DNA of 64,000 nt from Sycobia sp. Sy_11 (Eukaryota > Arthropoda > Insecta > Hymenoptera > Epichrysomallidae): the NCBI GenBank assembly GCA_018907035.1, contig JACCIC010000054.1:186001-250000 (forward strand), in the 5' to 3' direction. The translations under genes and the position numbers were made by a program. Positions 34,741 to 47,346 of this stretch are shown here, piece by piece. The notes under the pieces are model-generated. The model saw only the letters and a program-made list of their open reading frames with translations, was not told where the DNA came from and made no database searches. Position 1 is the first letter of the stretch. The number at the start of each line of letters is the position of its first letter.

Positions 34741-37132
34741 AGCGGCCGCGCCGCTAGACTGAGAGGAAAAAATTCAATGAATAATGCCTCTTTGAAGAAA
34801 TTCAGCGCTTTTTTTGCGCGGAACAAAAAGTGCATTTCTTATTTAAATCAAAATAACAACGGAATTGCTAACCAAGTAATGCCATCGCGGAATATCAACG
34901 CCTCAAAATATTTGTACGGTGAGTATGTAATAAAAATATCGAAGGCTGTTATGGCATGGTCGGACAAAAGAATAAAAAGTCGATCAATTTCAAAGATCAC
35001 ATTTGAGCAGACTTATCGATTTTTGTTACATATTTGCACACTGATTCATTTCTACTATGTAATATTTTTTAGCTAGATATATTTCATTCAGTGGATTTTT
35101 ACCGTCTTTATTCGTTGTAAATAATCAAATTACATAATTAAACAATGATTAATTATAATCATATTTTCTTGATTAATAAATCAAAATTCTCATGATGATA
35201 AAACAACATACACACCTGTGCATTGTTTTGATTGCGACAATATTTTGAATTTTCACTAAGTGAGCTCGTTTCTACAGCAACGGAATTGAACAATGTGTCA
35301 AATTTGTTCAACAGATGCGAATGAAATTCGCCGGCGATCGTTTTATCCATTCGGGATATAATCGACAAATGAATGTCATCGTGCGAAAATGACAAAATCA
35401 GAGCCGTGAGTTCGTTGCTCGATGATACAGCCAATTGACACTTCTTCCGCCATCGCGTAATTATATACGCGAAGATAATCTCTCTAGAATTGGTCAAGAT
35501 TGCTCAAAAGGTAAAGCCTCGTCAGTACTCGAGATTGTGCTTTTTTTTTTTACTTTTTGCCAGTCTATTTAAAATCTTACAGTAGTTTTCCGGTTGACGT
35601 CAACTACACGAGCGATGTTCAAGAAAAATTTACGAACTTCTAAAGCCAGCATCGTGCTCTCGACTTTATAAAAGATTCATTTGACAAAAAATCGTTCGAT
35701 AGTGCTACTTCCTTATTGGCTTATCAATCGAATTAATCAATATTTTCATGAACCACGGGCAAACCAGACGAAAGTCCGAGCTAAGTCGCGGTAGCATCGA
35801 ATGCTTCGCTGCGGAGAGATTATGCGGACGAGAGCGCGAGACTCCAGACAGGCGATGCGCAGGTGGCGCGTCGGACGTCCAAACGAGACGGCGACGACGT
35901 CTCGACGCGCAGCGATGGACGGGGTTTCGGATAAAGCGATGCAGAGGGGATGCCGAGCCATCGACGCGGAAACGCGGGGACGGACGAGGGTTTGCGGGGT
36001 AAGTCAGGAAGGGGGGGCGAGGAGTCACGGACGCGGGATGGATCTTCGGGAATTCCGAATCTGCGAGTTCTATAATCGAGATGTATAGTATATAGGAGAG
36101 CTAACGACCCCTCGTCCCCCCTCCCCTTTCTGTGTCAAAGATACGGAGATGCGCACGGCATAGCGGAGCGCGTGTGCCGCATATCGGCAGCGTGGCACGC
36201 GAGCACGGACGGAGAGGATCTGCAGCTTTGCATGCATGCGCGAGAGCCTCGGACCTACGGCGCGGCTGGCATGCCGCGCCTCCGCGTCAGGTGCGCGCGT
36301 TCGTATGGGCACATATATGTATATGCAATCGGGACCGGTGACGCTGCAGTTCTTCGACTAGTGGCGAAAATCGCTCGGTCGCTCGCCACTCGGCAGGGGA
36401 TACGTCGACTCGTCGCCCGCGCGCGCATAAATATACAGTATATTATGTATATATGTAGCGTGCGCCAGCTTTAAACGCTCCGCGGCGCGTATATCGCAGG
36501 AGAAGGCACGGTATATATATATATTCGACTATATTATAAGAGCAGCCCTGCGCGCTCTCCTAATCTTACGTGAATACACACTTACGGTGCGGTCGCGGCG
36601 AACTCCCCGCGATTCCCGTCGCGAGTCGGTGCGAATATATTTATACATAAAGTACGACGTGAGCCAGCACAATCGTAAACACGTATAGTATACATAAAGG
36701 GTTAAACGCGCTGTCACGCGGTTGTTCGCCACATCGTTGTATATACGCGCGCGTGTGCACGTTTGTGGATGGTTTTGGGCGTTGCGGATGCAGAGCGAAA
36801 CAGCGACGGCGGCGTCGTGCGCGATTGCCATTGCGCGCGTACTCCTCGGCATATGTATGGCTCTCGAACGCGCGCCATCGGTATATATACTTCAGACGTG
36901 ATGGAGGAGGTAGCGCAGAGAAGCAGCGCGCCAGGCGGATAACCCTTCGAAGCGGGGAGGACAGAGGCGATGGGTGGAGGGGTGGGACGAGGTGGGGAAG
37001 GAAGAGGAGGACAATGGATTTGCGAAATGCGCCAGAGGGAGATGTTGAGAAGGTGGATGGTTGGAGGGAGGGGAGGGCGCGCGAGATAACGGAACAGATC
37101 GACAGCCGGTAGGTAGTGTATATATATACGTC

Positions 37133-37135
<3 letters not shown>

Positions 37136-37175
<40 letters not shown>

Positions 37176-37294
37176 GAGGAGGAGGAAGGGAATTCGAAGC
37201 GCGCCACGCGCTCAAGAGGTTCTGGCGAAGCGCGTCAAAGTGCGACGGCATTGTCGCGCGGTAATGGAAAGGATCGCTCGCTGGTTCGCTAGGT

Positions 37295-37333
<39 letters not shown>
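37136..37333. repeat. Two (AT)n microsatellites
   Basis: 37136-37172 and 37298-37333, about 125 bases apart in CpG-rich sequence. Confidence 0.95.
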
Positions 37334-37336
<3 letters not shown>

Positions 37337-37379
37337 ATATGAGCTCGCGAACAAGAGGACTGAAACAGACGGAGAGGAA

Positions 37380-37435
37380 GATAGATAGATAGAGATATAG
37401 AATAGGATGGAGTTATAGATAGATAGATAGAAAGA
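37380..37435. repeat. (GATA)n-type repeat
   Basis: Imperfect GATAGATAGATA tracts on both sides of a short unique stretch. Confidence 0.8.
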
Positions 37436-37803
37436 GTGGCGTGCAGGGGGAGTAGAATCCACCGCACGCGTGCGAGACAGGCGGGCGTTAGCTATGCACG
37501 CGGCGCAGACGTGGAAAGCCCGGCTTTTCCTCCCAAAGTAAATCGAAATTCGATTGTTTCGCTTTCGCGCCCCCCCCCCCGCCTACTACTCCGCGCCCAT
37601 CGCGCGGTTCCACGCTCATCGATCGCATGCAAATCGGTACTTTGCGGCCGCCGCGCGACCGCGCGATATGCTATGTAAATATAAAGCGAGCGCGTCGGCG
37701 AGCGAGGATCTCGCGAAATCCCTTCCCGGGCTTTCGACCCTTCTGCCCGACGTGGCGGTCCGTTCCAGCCGCTTGCTCGCCGACCCTACACCCACTCCCT
37801 CCA

Positions 37804-37804
37804 A

Positions 37805-37832
<28 letters not shown>
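37804..37832. repeat. (CT)n microsatellite
   Basis: About 14 CT units. Confidence 0.9.
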
Positions 37833-37837
<5 letters not shown>

Positions 37838-40095
37838 GTCTCTTATGTGCACGAGAACTATACGAGGGTGAGTATCGCAGACGCGAGGAGGCCCGCGGTC
37901 TTCTGCGCGCAGCGACCGGATGCTTAATGTAGCATGCACCACTGCGAATCCGGCGAAAAGTGGGTCGTAAATTTGCAATTTGAGCCGCGATTTTCTGGGT
38001 TAACGTCTGGTCGTGGAGTGGGGCGAGGGATAGGCGACCGAGTCGCGCGAGCCCGTGCGTGCCCGGCGCGCTTATCGCTCGCCGGAGTTTTTGGCGCCTC
38101 GGGATTCGCGCGCGGATTTATATACTAATGTGTGTATGCGCGCTCGCGCGCTTGCCTGCTCTTATCGCTGTTTCGCCTCGAAGTATATAATTTATGGAGC
38201 TCGAGGGCGGTGCGCTGGTTTTTTGCTTTCTTCTCTTCTCGCTCATCTTAATACGTGCCCCGCTCCCCCCCTCTCTCTCTCTCTTTCTTTTCACAAGAAT
38301 TTACAGAAAGATATTTATTGAATATTTTTTAAAACTGTTAAGTCTTATACATCAAGATTATTGTATTTTTACCATTAAAGACAATAAAGGCTATACCTAA
38401 CTATGTTTATTTAAGAGATTAGTCGTATAGGATAATAAATAATAAATAAGAGAAAGATAACATAAAGAGAAAGACCACACTTCTAATCGGGATTTTGAAA
38501 ATATACGATCGGACATAAAGGATATAAAGTTCTGATCATTTGCCTTAAAACTCGAACACTTTTTGCGCGAGACAATTGCTGGAGTGCATTTTTGTGCTAA
38601 TCTAATATGTACTTTATAAATTTTAGTGCCTCGTAAATTCTTTCACTCTGGAAGAAGCAGACAGCCTTGGATATATGCCAACCCGACTCGTATTCTCTAT
38701 CATCGTACAGCTTTATATCAGTTATCTAATAAATATTTAATTGTCGAACAAAAAGTTGAATAACTCATGGGTAGCTTAGAATAAGCGTCGATAGGAGGTA
38801 AGAAACCGGGAACTAGTAGATGGGCACGAGGAGAGACTGCACGACTTCTCACATGATAATTTTAAGATACACGTTACAGAGAGATTTGCTATCCCCTCCA
38901 CTGGGCGAGGATATTGATTGTAAGAAAATACCTTGATCTACCTCCGAGCTGAGATTTATGTCTGCAGGCATTAATATAAATGACATTATACCCGTAATCT
39001 TTAATCGTTCGTTGCAGGCAATGTAGGCCGATGGAATGCCATAAAGCGTCAAAGTAAATCGCTACCTGTTATAAGCAGGCTGTCGATTAAGCTCTGGAAT
39101 TTCTCTTTTTCAATTTGTTTCGTTAAAAATCGTTTGACAAGAACATGCATTATTCCTTTGATGAAGTGTCAAATCCTTGACTTGTCAACCTTCAACCCAA
39201 TTTCACTGCTTTGTTTTCTCGTAGCGATTTTGGATAAAATAGAGCTTGATTAAATACAGGGGTACCGCGCTATGAATCCCACGTAAATGAATTTTGGAAG
39301 ATTTCAATCAATAAAGATTGCCTGTATTCAATTAACGTTGAACATTCAATTAGACATGGTAAAGAAAAATAAGGACTTCTTTCCCTAAGCAAGGTATTCG
39401 AAAGGATTAGAACTTCGTGTTTACTGATATTTAAGGATTCTCATGAGAACCTCATCTTTTAGGATTACTGGCCAATGAAAATTAGATAATCAACTTGAAG
39501 CTTGAATTCGATAAAAATTATCATAATATCTTTTGAAGATGCTGCAATTAGTCTCGGTTTTGCGTTAGATTCAATTTTAACGTCAAGACCTCTCTGTCAA
39601 ATTATTAAACGAAAAGTCTGAAAGGATATCTTATAGTCTGAGATTTGGTCGGAAGCATATCATCAAGACTTACGCAAACTGCATACTGAGGCACTGTTGT
39701 TCCCTTATCTGGATTCCGGTTCGGTACTTATACTGGATATTTTACAGGAGATTTAAAGGACTTTGACAAAAACTATTTGATTTTATTTTTATTACGTTAT
39801 AAAATTTATATTTTGATATCGTCATATTGTATATATATATGAATCTATGTAGATATGTTTGCGAATGTATATAAATGACTATGTGAAGAAGAATAAATCT
39901 TATTATTTATAAATTTAAATCCATTGATACTTTCATCCTGTTCTGCGCATATTAAAAATGCCGTAATTGCTAGAAATGCCGAGTTGCTCCGCTTGAGTAC
40001 TTATCTGAGCCTAAAACGCCAAAATCCACCGCATAGGATCGACCAAAATAGACACGTGAGTGCAATCATTAGTTGATGTCGATAAAATAATTCAA

Positions 40096-40097
<2 letters not shown>

Positions 40098-40182
<85 letters not shown>
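40098..40182. repeat. (CT)n microsatellite, about 42 units
   Basis: Longest uninterrupted CT tract in the window. Confidence 0.97.
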
Positions 40183-40189
<7 letters not shown>

Positions 40190-40824
40190 GCAGAGAAACT
40201 TATTAACTGTTCATTTATTAGTCAGTAAATTAATTCATAAAAGAACAAGTAATGTGATGGAAAAATTTGAAAATTGAACAACTTTGAGAGTAGATCAGAT
40301 ACAGACAACCGAACTAGTTCTATCAGTGGGCACGAACCGTTATTTATATATCCTTTTACAATTGAAATAGCTCACCCTTGGAACATTTAACTACCTATAA
40401 TGCAAACTTTATTAGAGAAACCGAGATTTTAATTTGAATTATTTAAAAGTTCTTGCAGTCAGCTCAGTTAATTAATTATAAATTATTTTTGAACATGCCA
40501 TTAAATTGTAATTTTTTGTTGTGAAAAAATCGCAGTTTATTTATTATTTTTAAAACATTATTATTATGCTTTTTATTTCTTATTCTTATTATTCTTTATT
40601 TATTCATTTTATATTTATATAATCGTTGTATATAATATTGATTTTAGATTTATAATAAAACTATGTATAACAATAGTCTGTGTAGAGCCCTATCCTTAGT
40701 TTAATATTAATACGTATATCTCTCTCACTCGCGCATTTTTTCACACTCGCCGCAGGATTTTGAAATTTATACTTTAGCTCAATAACGCAATCGCGTCCCG
40801 GGACTGTTCTATATAATGTCGTTC

Positions 40825-40829
<5 letters not shown>

Positions 40830-40878
<49 letters not shown>

Positions 40879-40953
40879 CATGTGTGTGATTTCCCAGGGA
40901 GAGGAGAGGCGCTCTGTGGGCGCCCGCGTTACGCATATACGAACGAAATTCCG

Positions 40954-40999
<46 letters not shown>
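40830..40999. repeat. Paired (AT)n microsatellites
   Basis: 40830-40874 and 40955-40999, separated by about 80 bases of GC-rich unique sequence. Confidence 0.95.
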
Positions 41000-41005
<6 letters not shown>

Positions 41006-41748
41006 GAGATGAAATGATTAAGCGCACGCTGTCGAAGATTAATGCTCTCGGTATAATTTGTAAAAGCGATAGGTGCGCGCGTGAAGATAAAATAATTGAT
41101 TTATGGACTTTTTTGCGCGAGCTACCAATGTCAAATGAAGCAGAAACTCGTATAAAGCGCGCGTTTTTAATGGATTTCAAGTTATAACTTTTGATTTTGG
41201 CTCGATCTCGTTTTTTTTTTTAATTCCTGCGGGCAGGGAAAATCGGATACGCGTATATGCAAAAAGTCAATCAAACGGCAGCGCGATTTGCATTGGCATT
41301 ATTTAGAATCCATTCCCTGCAGATCTCAATTAAAGATTACTGCAGTATGTGCTCGATGAAATAATTCATTCTATTGTTTCGGATCGGTCGAACATTCGGT
41401 ATAACATTTCGTCTTCTGAATATATTTGTATGGGAATATAATTAAGGAACTGATTGCTACAAGAAGAGAGATGATTTAGGAGAAGCATAAAAATATCTTT
41501 TCATAAAACGAAAACACGAGCTATTTTTATCGATATAGATTTATTTTTATTGAGAAATTCAAATATAGTAAATATATCTATTAACATCGATTAAGAATCT
41601 CTCTTTTGTGTATAAGGTGACTACAGCAGTTTAGTGTCTGATCCCCTCTCCTCCCCCACTTTCCAATTCCCCAAATCCACCTTTGAGCAAAGTTGAAAAC
41701 ACGCTGAGTAATCAAAGCTGACTTTCATAATATCTGGTGGAAAGATAT

Positions 41749-41754
<6 letters not shown>

Positions 41755-41811
<57 letters not shown>

Positions 41812-41816
41812 TAGAG

Positions 41817-41867
<51 letters not shown>
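41755..41867. repeat. Compound (AT)n-(GA)n-(AT)n microsatellite
   Basis: Two long AT tracts joined by GATAGAGAGAG. Confidence 0.95.
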
Positions 41868-41870
<3 letters not shown>

Positions 41871-42242
41871 GTATATATAAAGTCGCACACCGGTTAACAG
41901 AATGAGATACGACGGGGCAGGGGCGGAGAGGGCAGGCAGAGGGAGACGCCGAGCGAGCAAAGTTACATGCAGGCGCACACGCGCGCGTTCGCGCGCTCAT
42001 GTCAATCGATTTAAATTAAGCGAAGTTTCCGGTTGGCTGCTCGGTACCAGAAATGCTATAGTAAAGCAAACGCAATCCGCAGGAAGATCTTGTCAGGCTC
42101 AGAGACCTCGAACTATTTACCGCTCTGATTCTACACGGTCCTCTCATCACGCGCACGTGCTCCCATGTATATAAGCCCCCCCCCCCTCTTCGTCCCATAT
42201 GCCATCCGCACGGAATGCATGTTAGCGAGAGCGTCATCTATG

Positions 42243-42280
42243 CGCGCGCGCGCGCGTGTGTGTGTACGGATGAGAGGAAT

Positions 42281-42325
<45 letters not shown>
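42243..42325. repeat. (CG)n/(GT)n and (GA)n microsatellites
   Basis: GCGCGCGCGCGTGTGTGTGT at 42243-42265, then (GA)n at 42289-42325. The alternating purine-pyrimidine run could adopt Z-DNA. Confidence 0.9.
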
Positions 42326-42332
<7 letters not shown>

Positions 42333-42496
42333 GCGAGAGAGGGAGGGGAGAAAGACGAAAGAAGGATCGTGTAATATGCTGTGGCGCGCTGTAACCGCGA
42401 TTCTGACTTATACCTGGGTTATTAGGCCCCAGACATGCGTGCGCGCGCACCTTTAGTCACTTCGATTATGTATGCAAGCTCACTTTGTTTATTTAC

Positions 42497-42498
<2 letters not shown>

Positions 42499-42537
<39 letters not shown>
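42499..42537. repeat. (CT)n microsatellite
   Basis: About 19 CT units. Confidence 0.95.
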
Positions 42538-42539
<2 letters not shown>

Positions 42540-44751
42540 ACCACTCTCTCTTCTCTCTTACATCTTCTCCCCCGATGCCCATGCTCCCATTCCAATATAT
42601 TGCCATTTTTTTTCCATTTCATTAAAACTTCCGAGAAATTCGATCTACTTATATACGGACTCGTGTCTCGACGTCGTTAAATTTTTATTAATAAAACTCC
42701 CTCGGACTTGCAGAAAAATTTATTTTCCTCGCTCTGGCCGATAAGGAACGGGTTTACCGGCGCGAATATCTTGCCTTTCCTCGGACCTTTTTTTCCCGCC
42801 GGTGCATTACTGAAATTCGGTTTTTTTCCGTGCGCTAATATGCGCGCAACTTATTGAGCGCTGGAGTTCTTTGTTGAGGTGATTTTGCTGTTTTCGAAAT
42901 GAAAAATCGACAGGTACTAACAGTGGAAGGGGCGGGACGATAATTAGATTCTTTACTAGAGTTTTCTAATTTCAAAGCGTTGTACAAAATATATTGAATT
43001 AAATTCCTTTTTTTTTACTTTTTGTTTTAAAATGTATTGATTCCTCGAAATTGGTTGATAAATCTTGTATTGTATTGTATGTATTGTACGATGTTTGTAT
43101 ACAAATATACATATTTCATTAATATATTTGTTATTAATTTTTCTAACAGTTCATATATTGCGTATATTCTGTAAAATAACCTAAACAGTAACGACTTCAG
43201 ATTTCGCTCTAACGGATATTAGTCTCTTATATTTATATATTTTTTTAAAAAATCGTATTCAAAACTTTTAAAACATAGATTTGTTTTATTGTAAACAAAT
43301 TTCAAAACATTCTTATTATAACTGTTATTTTTAAGAAAGCATTTAAAATATTAAATGCTTTTATTATATTAAATTTTTTTAATGATTAATGTTTAATGTT
43401 TAATAATTAAAAAAAACGTTTTATATTAAATAAGGAAACTATTATAACGAACTAATAATTATAAAAAAATTACACAATTTTAACAGACTATCTGAGCTAT
43501 TACTTTTTCAATAGTATCTAACTATATAAATAACCCCTTTGAAATATATTAAAAATTTTTTTTTAAATTTTGAAAAAAGAAGATTTTGAACAACTGTTTC
43601 TTTATAGATGGTTCGAGCTTCTGTATTTTTCCTATTACGTTCTCGAAAACGACATTACTATTCGGTTTTCAAATTATCAATCTCAAACTTACTAAAAACT
43701 TACTAAACGTACTAAAGGATCTAGTATTGAATATAGAATTTGATTTCTTTGCTATGATTAATATTTTTCATTAAAAAAGGAGGTAATTAAAAAGTTGATT
43801 TAGAAATTATAATTCTTGACATTGTTTTTATTTTATCGGATGAAAGTTGCAAAACGATTAAAATGTTAAATGTGTATAGATAAAAATCTTAAAATTATGT
43901 GAAACCCGATTAAATATTCAGGAAAAGTGCATTAATTAGTAAAAAGAACAAGGAAATTTGAAAAATTTCAAAACGATTTATTTTTAGTGAAGTATAAAAC
44001 CCATGATATTTACCTATGATAAGCAAAAGCAACAAAATATCATCAATGCTGTTGATATCCATAATATTCGTAACATAATATAAAAATCTGTAATTTTATG
44101 AGTGTAAATTATTATTGACGTCAGAATTTGAGTATGTCATTGAAAAAAAAAAACTGTGAATCGATAAAAAAATTAATTAGGTTCGATAATAGTTCCAATT
44201 CTGACAAGAATACAACGATAACAGGTATTTTTGACTGTTGCCTCGTTTAAACCAAACACTACAGCAACTCCTTTAGAGAACAGAGATAATGCCTTGAGAT
44301 CTTGTGGCCTAGACTCACCCAAGGCTTGGCTTCACGATCAAGACTGACTTTTTCATAGAAAAAATGATCTTTTTCCATTCTTTTCATCTCGGTACTTTAA
44401 AACACAGAGGTACTATTTCGTATGATTAACGATGCAATTGTACATAGCTTAATTTTTCATATATAATAATAAAAAATTATGATTTAGTTTACTTTTAACG
44501 TCAGTCTCAAACGTATATATGTATCCGAGAACAACCAATGTAAATATAAACAGCAATAACTAATATTCAATTATTAAAATTGTATCTATTTTGATTGTTT
44601 TCAGCTAAACTAACAAATCTTTAATATTCGTATTGATCTCGCCCAATACGCAGTCAGTTGGAAGACGCTCATCCACCGAAATTATACCATAATAACGTTA
44701 TTAGTCTCCGCCAAAGTGCCGCTGGCCAGAGGAGAAAGAGGGAAAGAGGGA

Positions 44752-44757
<6 letters not shown>

Positions 44758-44797
<40 letters not shown>
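44758..44797. repeat. (GA)n microsatellite
   Basis: About 20 GA units. Confidence 0.95.
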
Positions 44798-44800
<3 letters not shown>

Positions 44801-45135
44801 AAAAGGGACAAGCAAAAAGCACTCCCATCAGCTAACCATAAGTGGTCACCTCTGATTTCGCCTCGCCTCCCGTGCGTGCGTGCGGATAATTGCATTTATC
44901 GCCCCGTTCCGTCGCAGCTCCGGCCATCTCGCCGCTCCTTCGCTTTTTCGCCCCGTTCCGTCTGCTTCGTTCTCGTTCTCGCGGCAGATGGAAACAGAAG
45001 GGGGAGGGGGGAGAATGCTTAAGCTCGCGAGACGACGCGAGCGAAGAAGGCGGCGCGAACAAGCAAGAAACCGGGAAGAAAAAATTCATCCACTACTACG
45101 ACCGCCGTTGAAGAAGTATTATAGTTTCTATATAC

Positions 45136-45136
<1 letters not shown>

Positions 45137-45183
<47 letters not shown>
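45137..45183. repeat. (AT)n microsatellite
   Basis: About 23 TA units. Confidence 0.95.
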
Positions 45184-45185
<2 letters not shown>

Positions 45186-45563
45186 CACATACATACATAA
45201 ATATAGGAAGTACAAGTCGCGAAGCCTCGAAGCTCCCGGAACAGCTTCTTCGATCCCGTAATGCCGCGAGCTCCTCGACCCCGACGTGCGCGGCGGCTCG
45301 CCGTCGTCATCGCGCGCGACCATGGGGGAAAGCGAGCATCGTGGAAAGAGGGTGGAAAGAAGGGTCGTTGGTAAGCGACACGCGAGGGCTGCGGATAGAG
45401 GGGCGAGAGGGCGGGTAGAAACGTCCGCAGAGCGAAGTAAGCGCGCGGAATGATTCGGAGCTTTCGCGCTTCGGGGGAGGGAACTTTATGGTAAGCGACT
45501 TCGATTTCCCGTTAAGGCGAAGCCCGTGTCGAACCACACAGACTTTTCCGTTACACGCTGACG

Positions 45564-45567
<4 letters not shown>

Positions 45568-45623
<56 letters not shown>
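45568..45623. repeat. (CT)n microsatellite
   Basis: About 28 CT units. Confidence 0.95.
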
Positions 45624-45626
<3 letters not shown>

Positions 45627-47084
45627 TCACTCCCGCGGAACATCGGGCGAACGAGGAAGCGTAACAGCGCGACGGGTATGCGAGATGTAAGGATCTACCC
45701 GAGACGGTTGAACCCCGACGCTGCCGCTTTAGGGCGCGGAAGCCTCGGCGGCGCTCGAGAGCCGCTCGGATTTTCGGGGAATATGTCCTTCGTGGCTTCT
45801 TACACGCGGGGTGGGTGGGGCACGGGCGCGCGACGCTTTTGTGCTTCGCCCCCTCTTATTCAGCGGCTCGCCGGCTTTGAGCTCGCTCCGCCCATCCTTT
45901 TTCTTCGTTAGTCATACTTTATCATTCGGGGTTGGGAGGGGGGAGGGATTGCCAGCCCGGCTTCTCGGCTCTTCTTCCTTCTTCCCTTCGTCGATGAGAC
46001 TTTTTGTGTAATGGGTGTACAGCTGTAATTGCGGCGTACACGACAAATCCGCGTGATTTATACGGAATTCACCTAATTTCAATGTTGCATTATAATCGCT
46101 AAAACCGATCTTTTCTTGAACATCTATCGATACAAACACTTGATATTAAAAACAAATCAAGATCACGGTGTAATAAAAAACCAAAGTTTTGAATTTGTTC
46201 TTTTGATAGCAGCGTAATTAAACATAATATAAAGTCGTGATTGAATCAAATACGAGAATAATTTTCCTAAGTCATTCAATAATCTTATAATAATGTTCAC
46301 GTCAATCACACTTGATACGTAGTTTGGTGCTCTTTGCAAAATTAACTCCGTTCCAGAGTTACAGAGATTCTGTGGCGTCCCTGGGATCTTCAGCGATGCA
46401 GACAGTTTTCCGATACGAAAAGTGTCAGGGTATTTCTAAATTTAACGCAGGGCATAAAGCTGAAAGGATCGACCGATACTGTATGGGCAATTGTGAAAGG
46501 ACACGTGCGTGATTAAATTTGCATAAAAGGATGAATTTGACCTCTTGCAATAATTGAAAAATTTAATATTTTATCAGATTAATTAAAAGGGCAAATTGCG
46601 TGTGTAAAAATAGCTTGATATACATGTTATAATAATAGAAACGAAGATGATTTTATGAAAGTATGATTTCCTATGGAATTAGATTAGTTTATAAAAAGAC
46701 TGTAAGTTCTGTAAAAACGATAAAAATGTTTATTAGTTTATCCTAATAATAGGAAGTATTATAAAGTACGTAATAACCACTTAAAGTAAAATAAATTAGT
46801 AATAATTTCATTTATGAAATTATCGACTCCAAGTTTTTCTGCGTACACTAGAGTTAGATGATGATGTAGATTTAACATTTTTAGATCTTAAAGGCAGCTC
46901 CTTACGTATTCTCTTTAAACGTTTAATGGAAGAGTAATAAATATAATTAGGAATTGAATAGGATCTTCGAATAATTGTACAATGATTTGTAATATTACTA
47001 TTGTCACGTAGGACGTGAATGTGAGGTGTCAGTATAAGGGCGATACGAGGAAAAGTTCAAATGAAGCGTGCAATGGCATCGTCA

Positions 47085-47160
47085 GCTCAGTGGCAGAGCA
47101 TCCATGCCGAAAACGGCATGGTCGTGGGTTGAATTCTCGGTCGAGCGAGTCTAGGATCAT
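47085..47160 (+). repeat. tRNA-derived SINE or tRNA pseudogene
   Basis: GTCAGCTCAGTGGCAGAGC is an excellent A-box/D-arm. CCATGCC-GAAAAC-GGCATGG is an anticodon-arm-like stem, but with 7 bp and a 6-base loop. GTGGGTTGAATTCTC is a B-box with one change. A true tRNA is unlikely, because the acceptor stem does not close and the anticodon loop is the wrong size. It is followed by an AT-rich tail. Confidence 0.55.
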
Positions 47161-47266
47161 TGGTTTATTTAATTATTTAATAAAGTTATCCATGTAGCAG
47201 AAGTGGCGACAGTACTGGGATAAAAGTGAGATTGGTCTGTTAGGGCTTCAGCCAGTGATAGAAGCT

Positions 47267-47346
47267 ATGTGTGTGTGTGTGTGCGCGTGCGTGCGTGCGT
47301 GTGTGTGTGTGTGTGTGCGCGTGCGTGTATGTGTGTATGTGTGTGC
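47267..47346. repeat. (GT)n/(GTGC)n microsatellite
   Basis: GT units with regular GC interruptions over about 80 bases. Confidence 0.9.

Larger units (their letters stand above)
35720..38260. promoter_or_regulatory. Large CpG-rich block with embedded microsatellites
   Basis: About 2.5 kb of GC/CpG-rich sequence interrupted by (AT)n at 37136-37172 and 37298-37333, GATA-type repeats at 37380-37435 and (CT)n at 37804-37832. Open frames overlap on both strands with no recognised domain. Confidence 0.3.
38290..44690. other. Gene-free stretch, mostly AT-rich
   Basis: No supported coding sequence. Microsatellites are listed separately. A GC-richer patch spans about 41880-42430. Sequence around 38600-39800 is non-repetitive with intermediate GC but has no motif-bearing frame. 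Confidence 0.4.
44830..45990. promoter_or_regulatory. CpG-rich block with (AT)n and (CT)n tracts
   Basis: GC/CpG-rich unique DNA with (AT)n at 45137-45183 and (CT)n at 45568-45623. No frame with a recognisable domain; the transition at about 46000 back to AT-rich DNA is sharp. Confidence 0.3.

Noticed and set aside
46312..46512. 66-codon open frame on the + strand
   Set aside because: Short, no domain, no splice or promoter context; expected by chance at this length.
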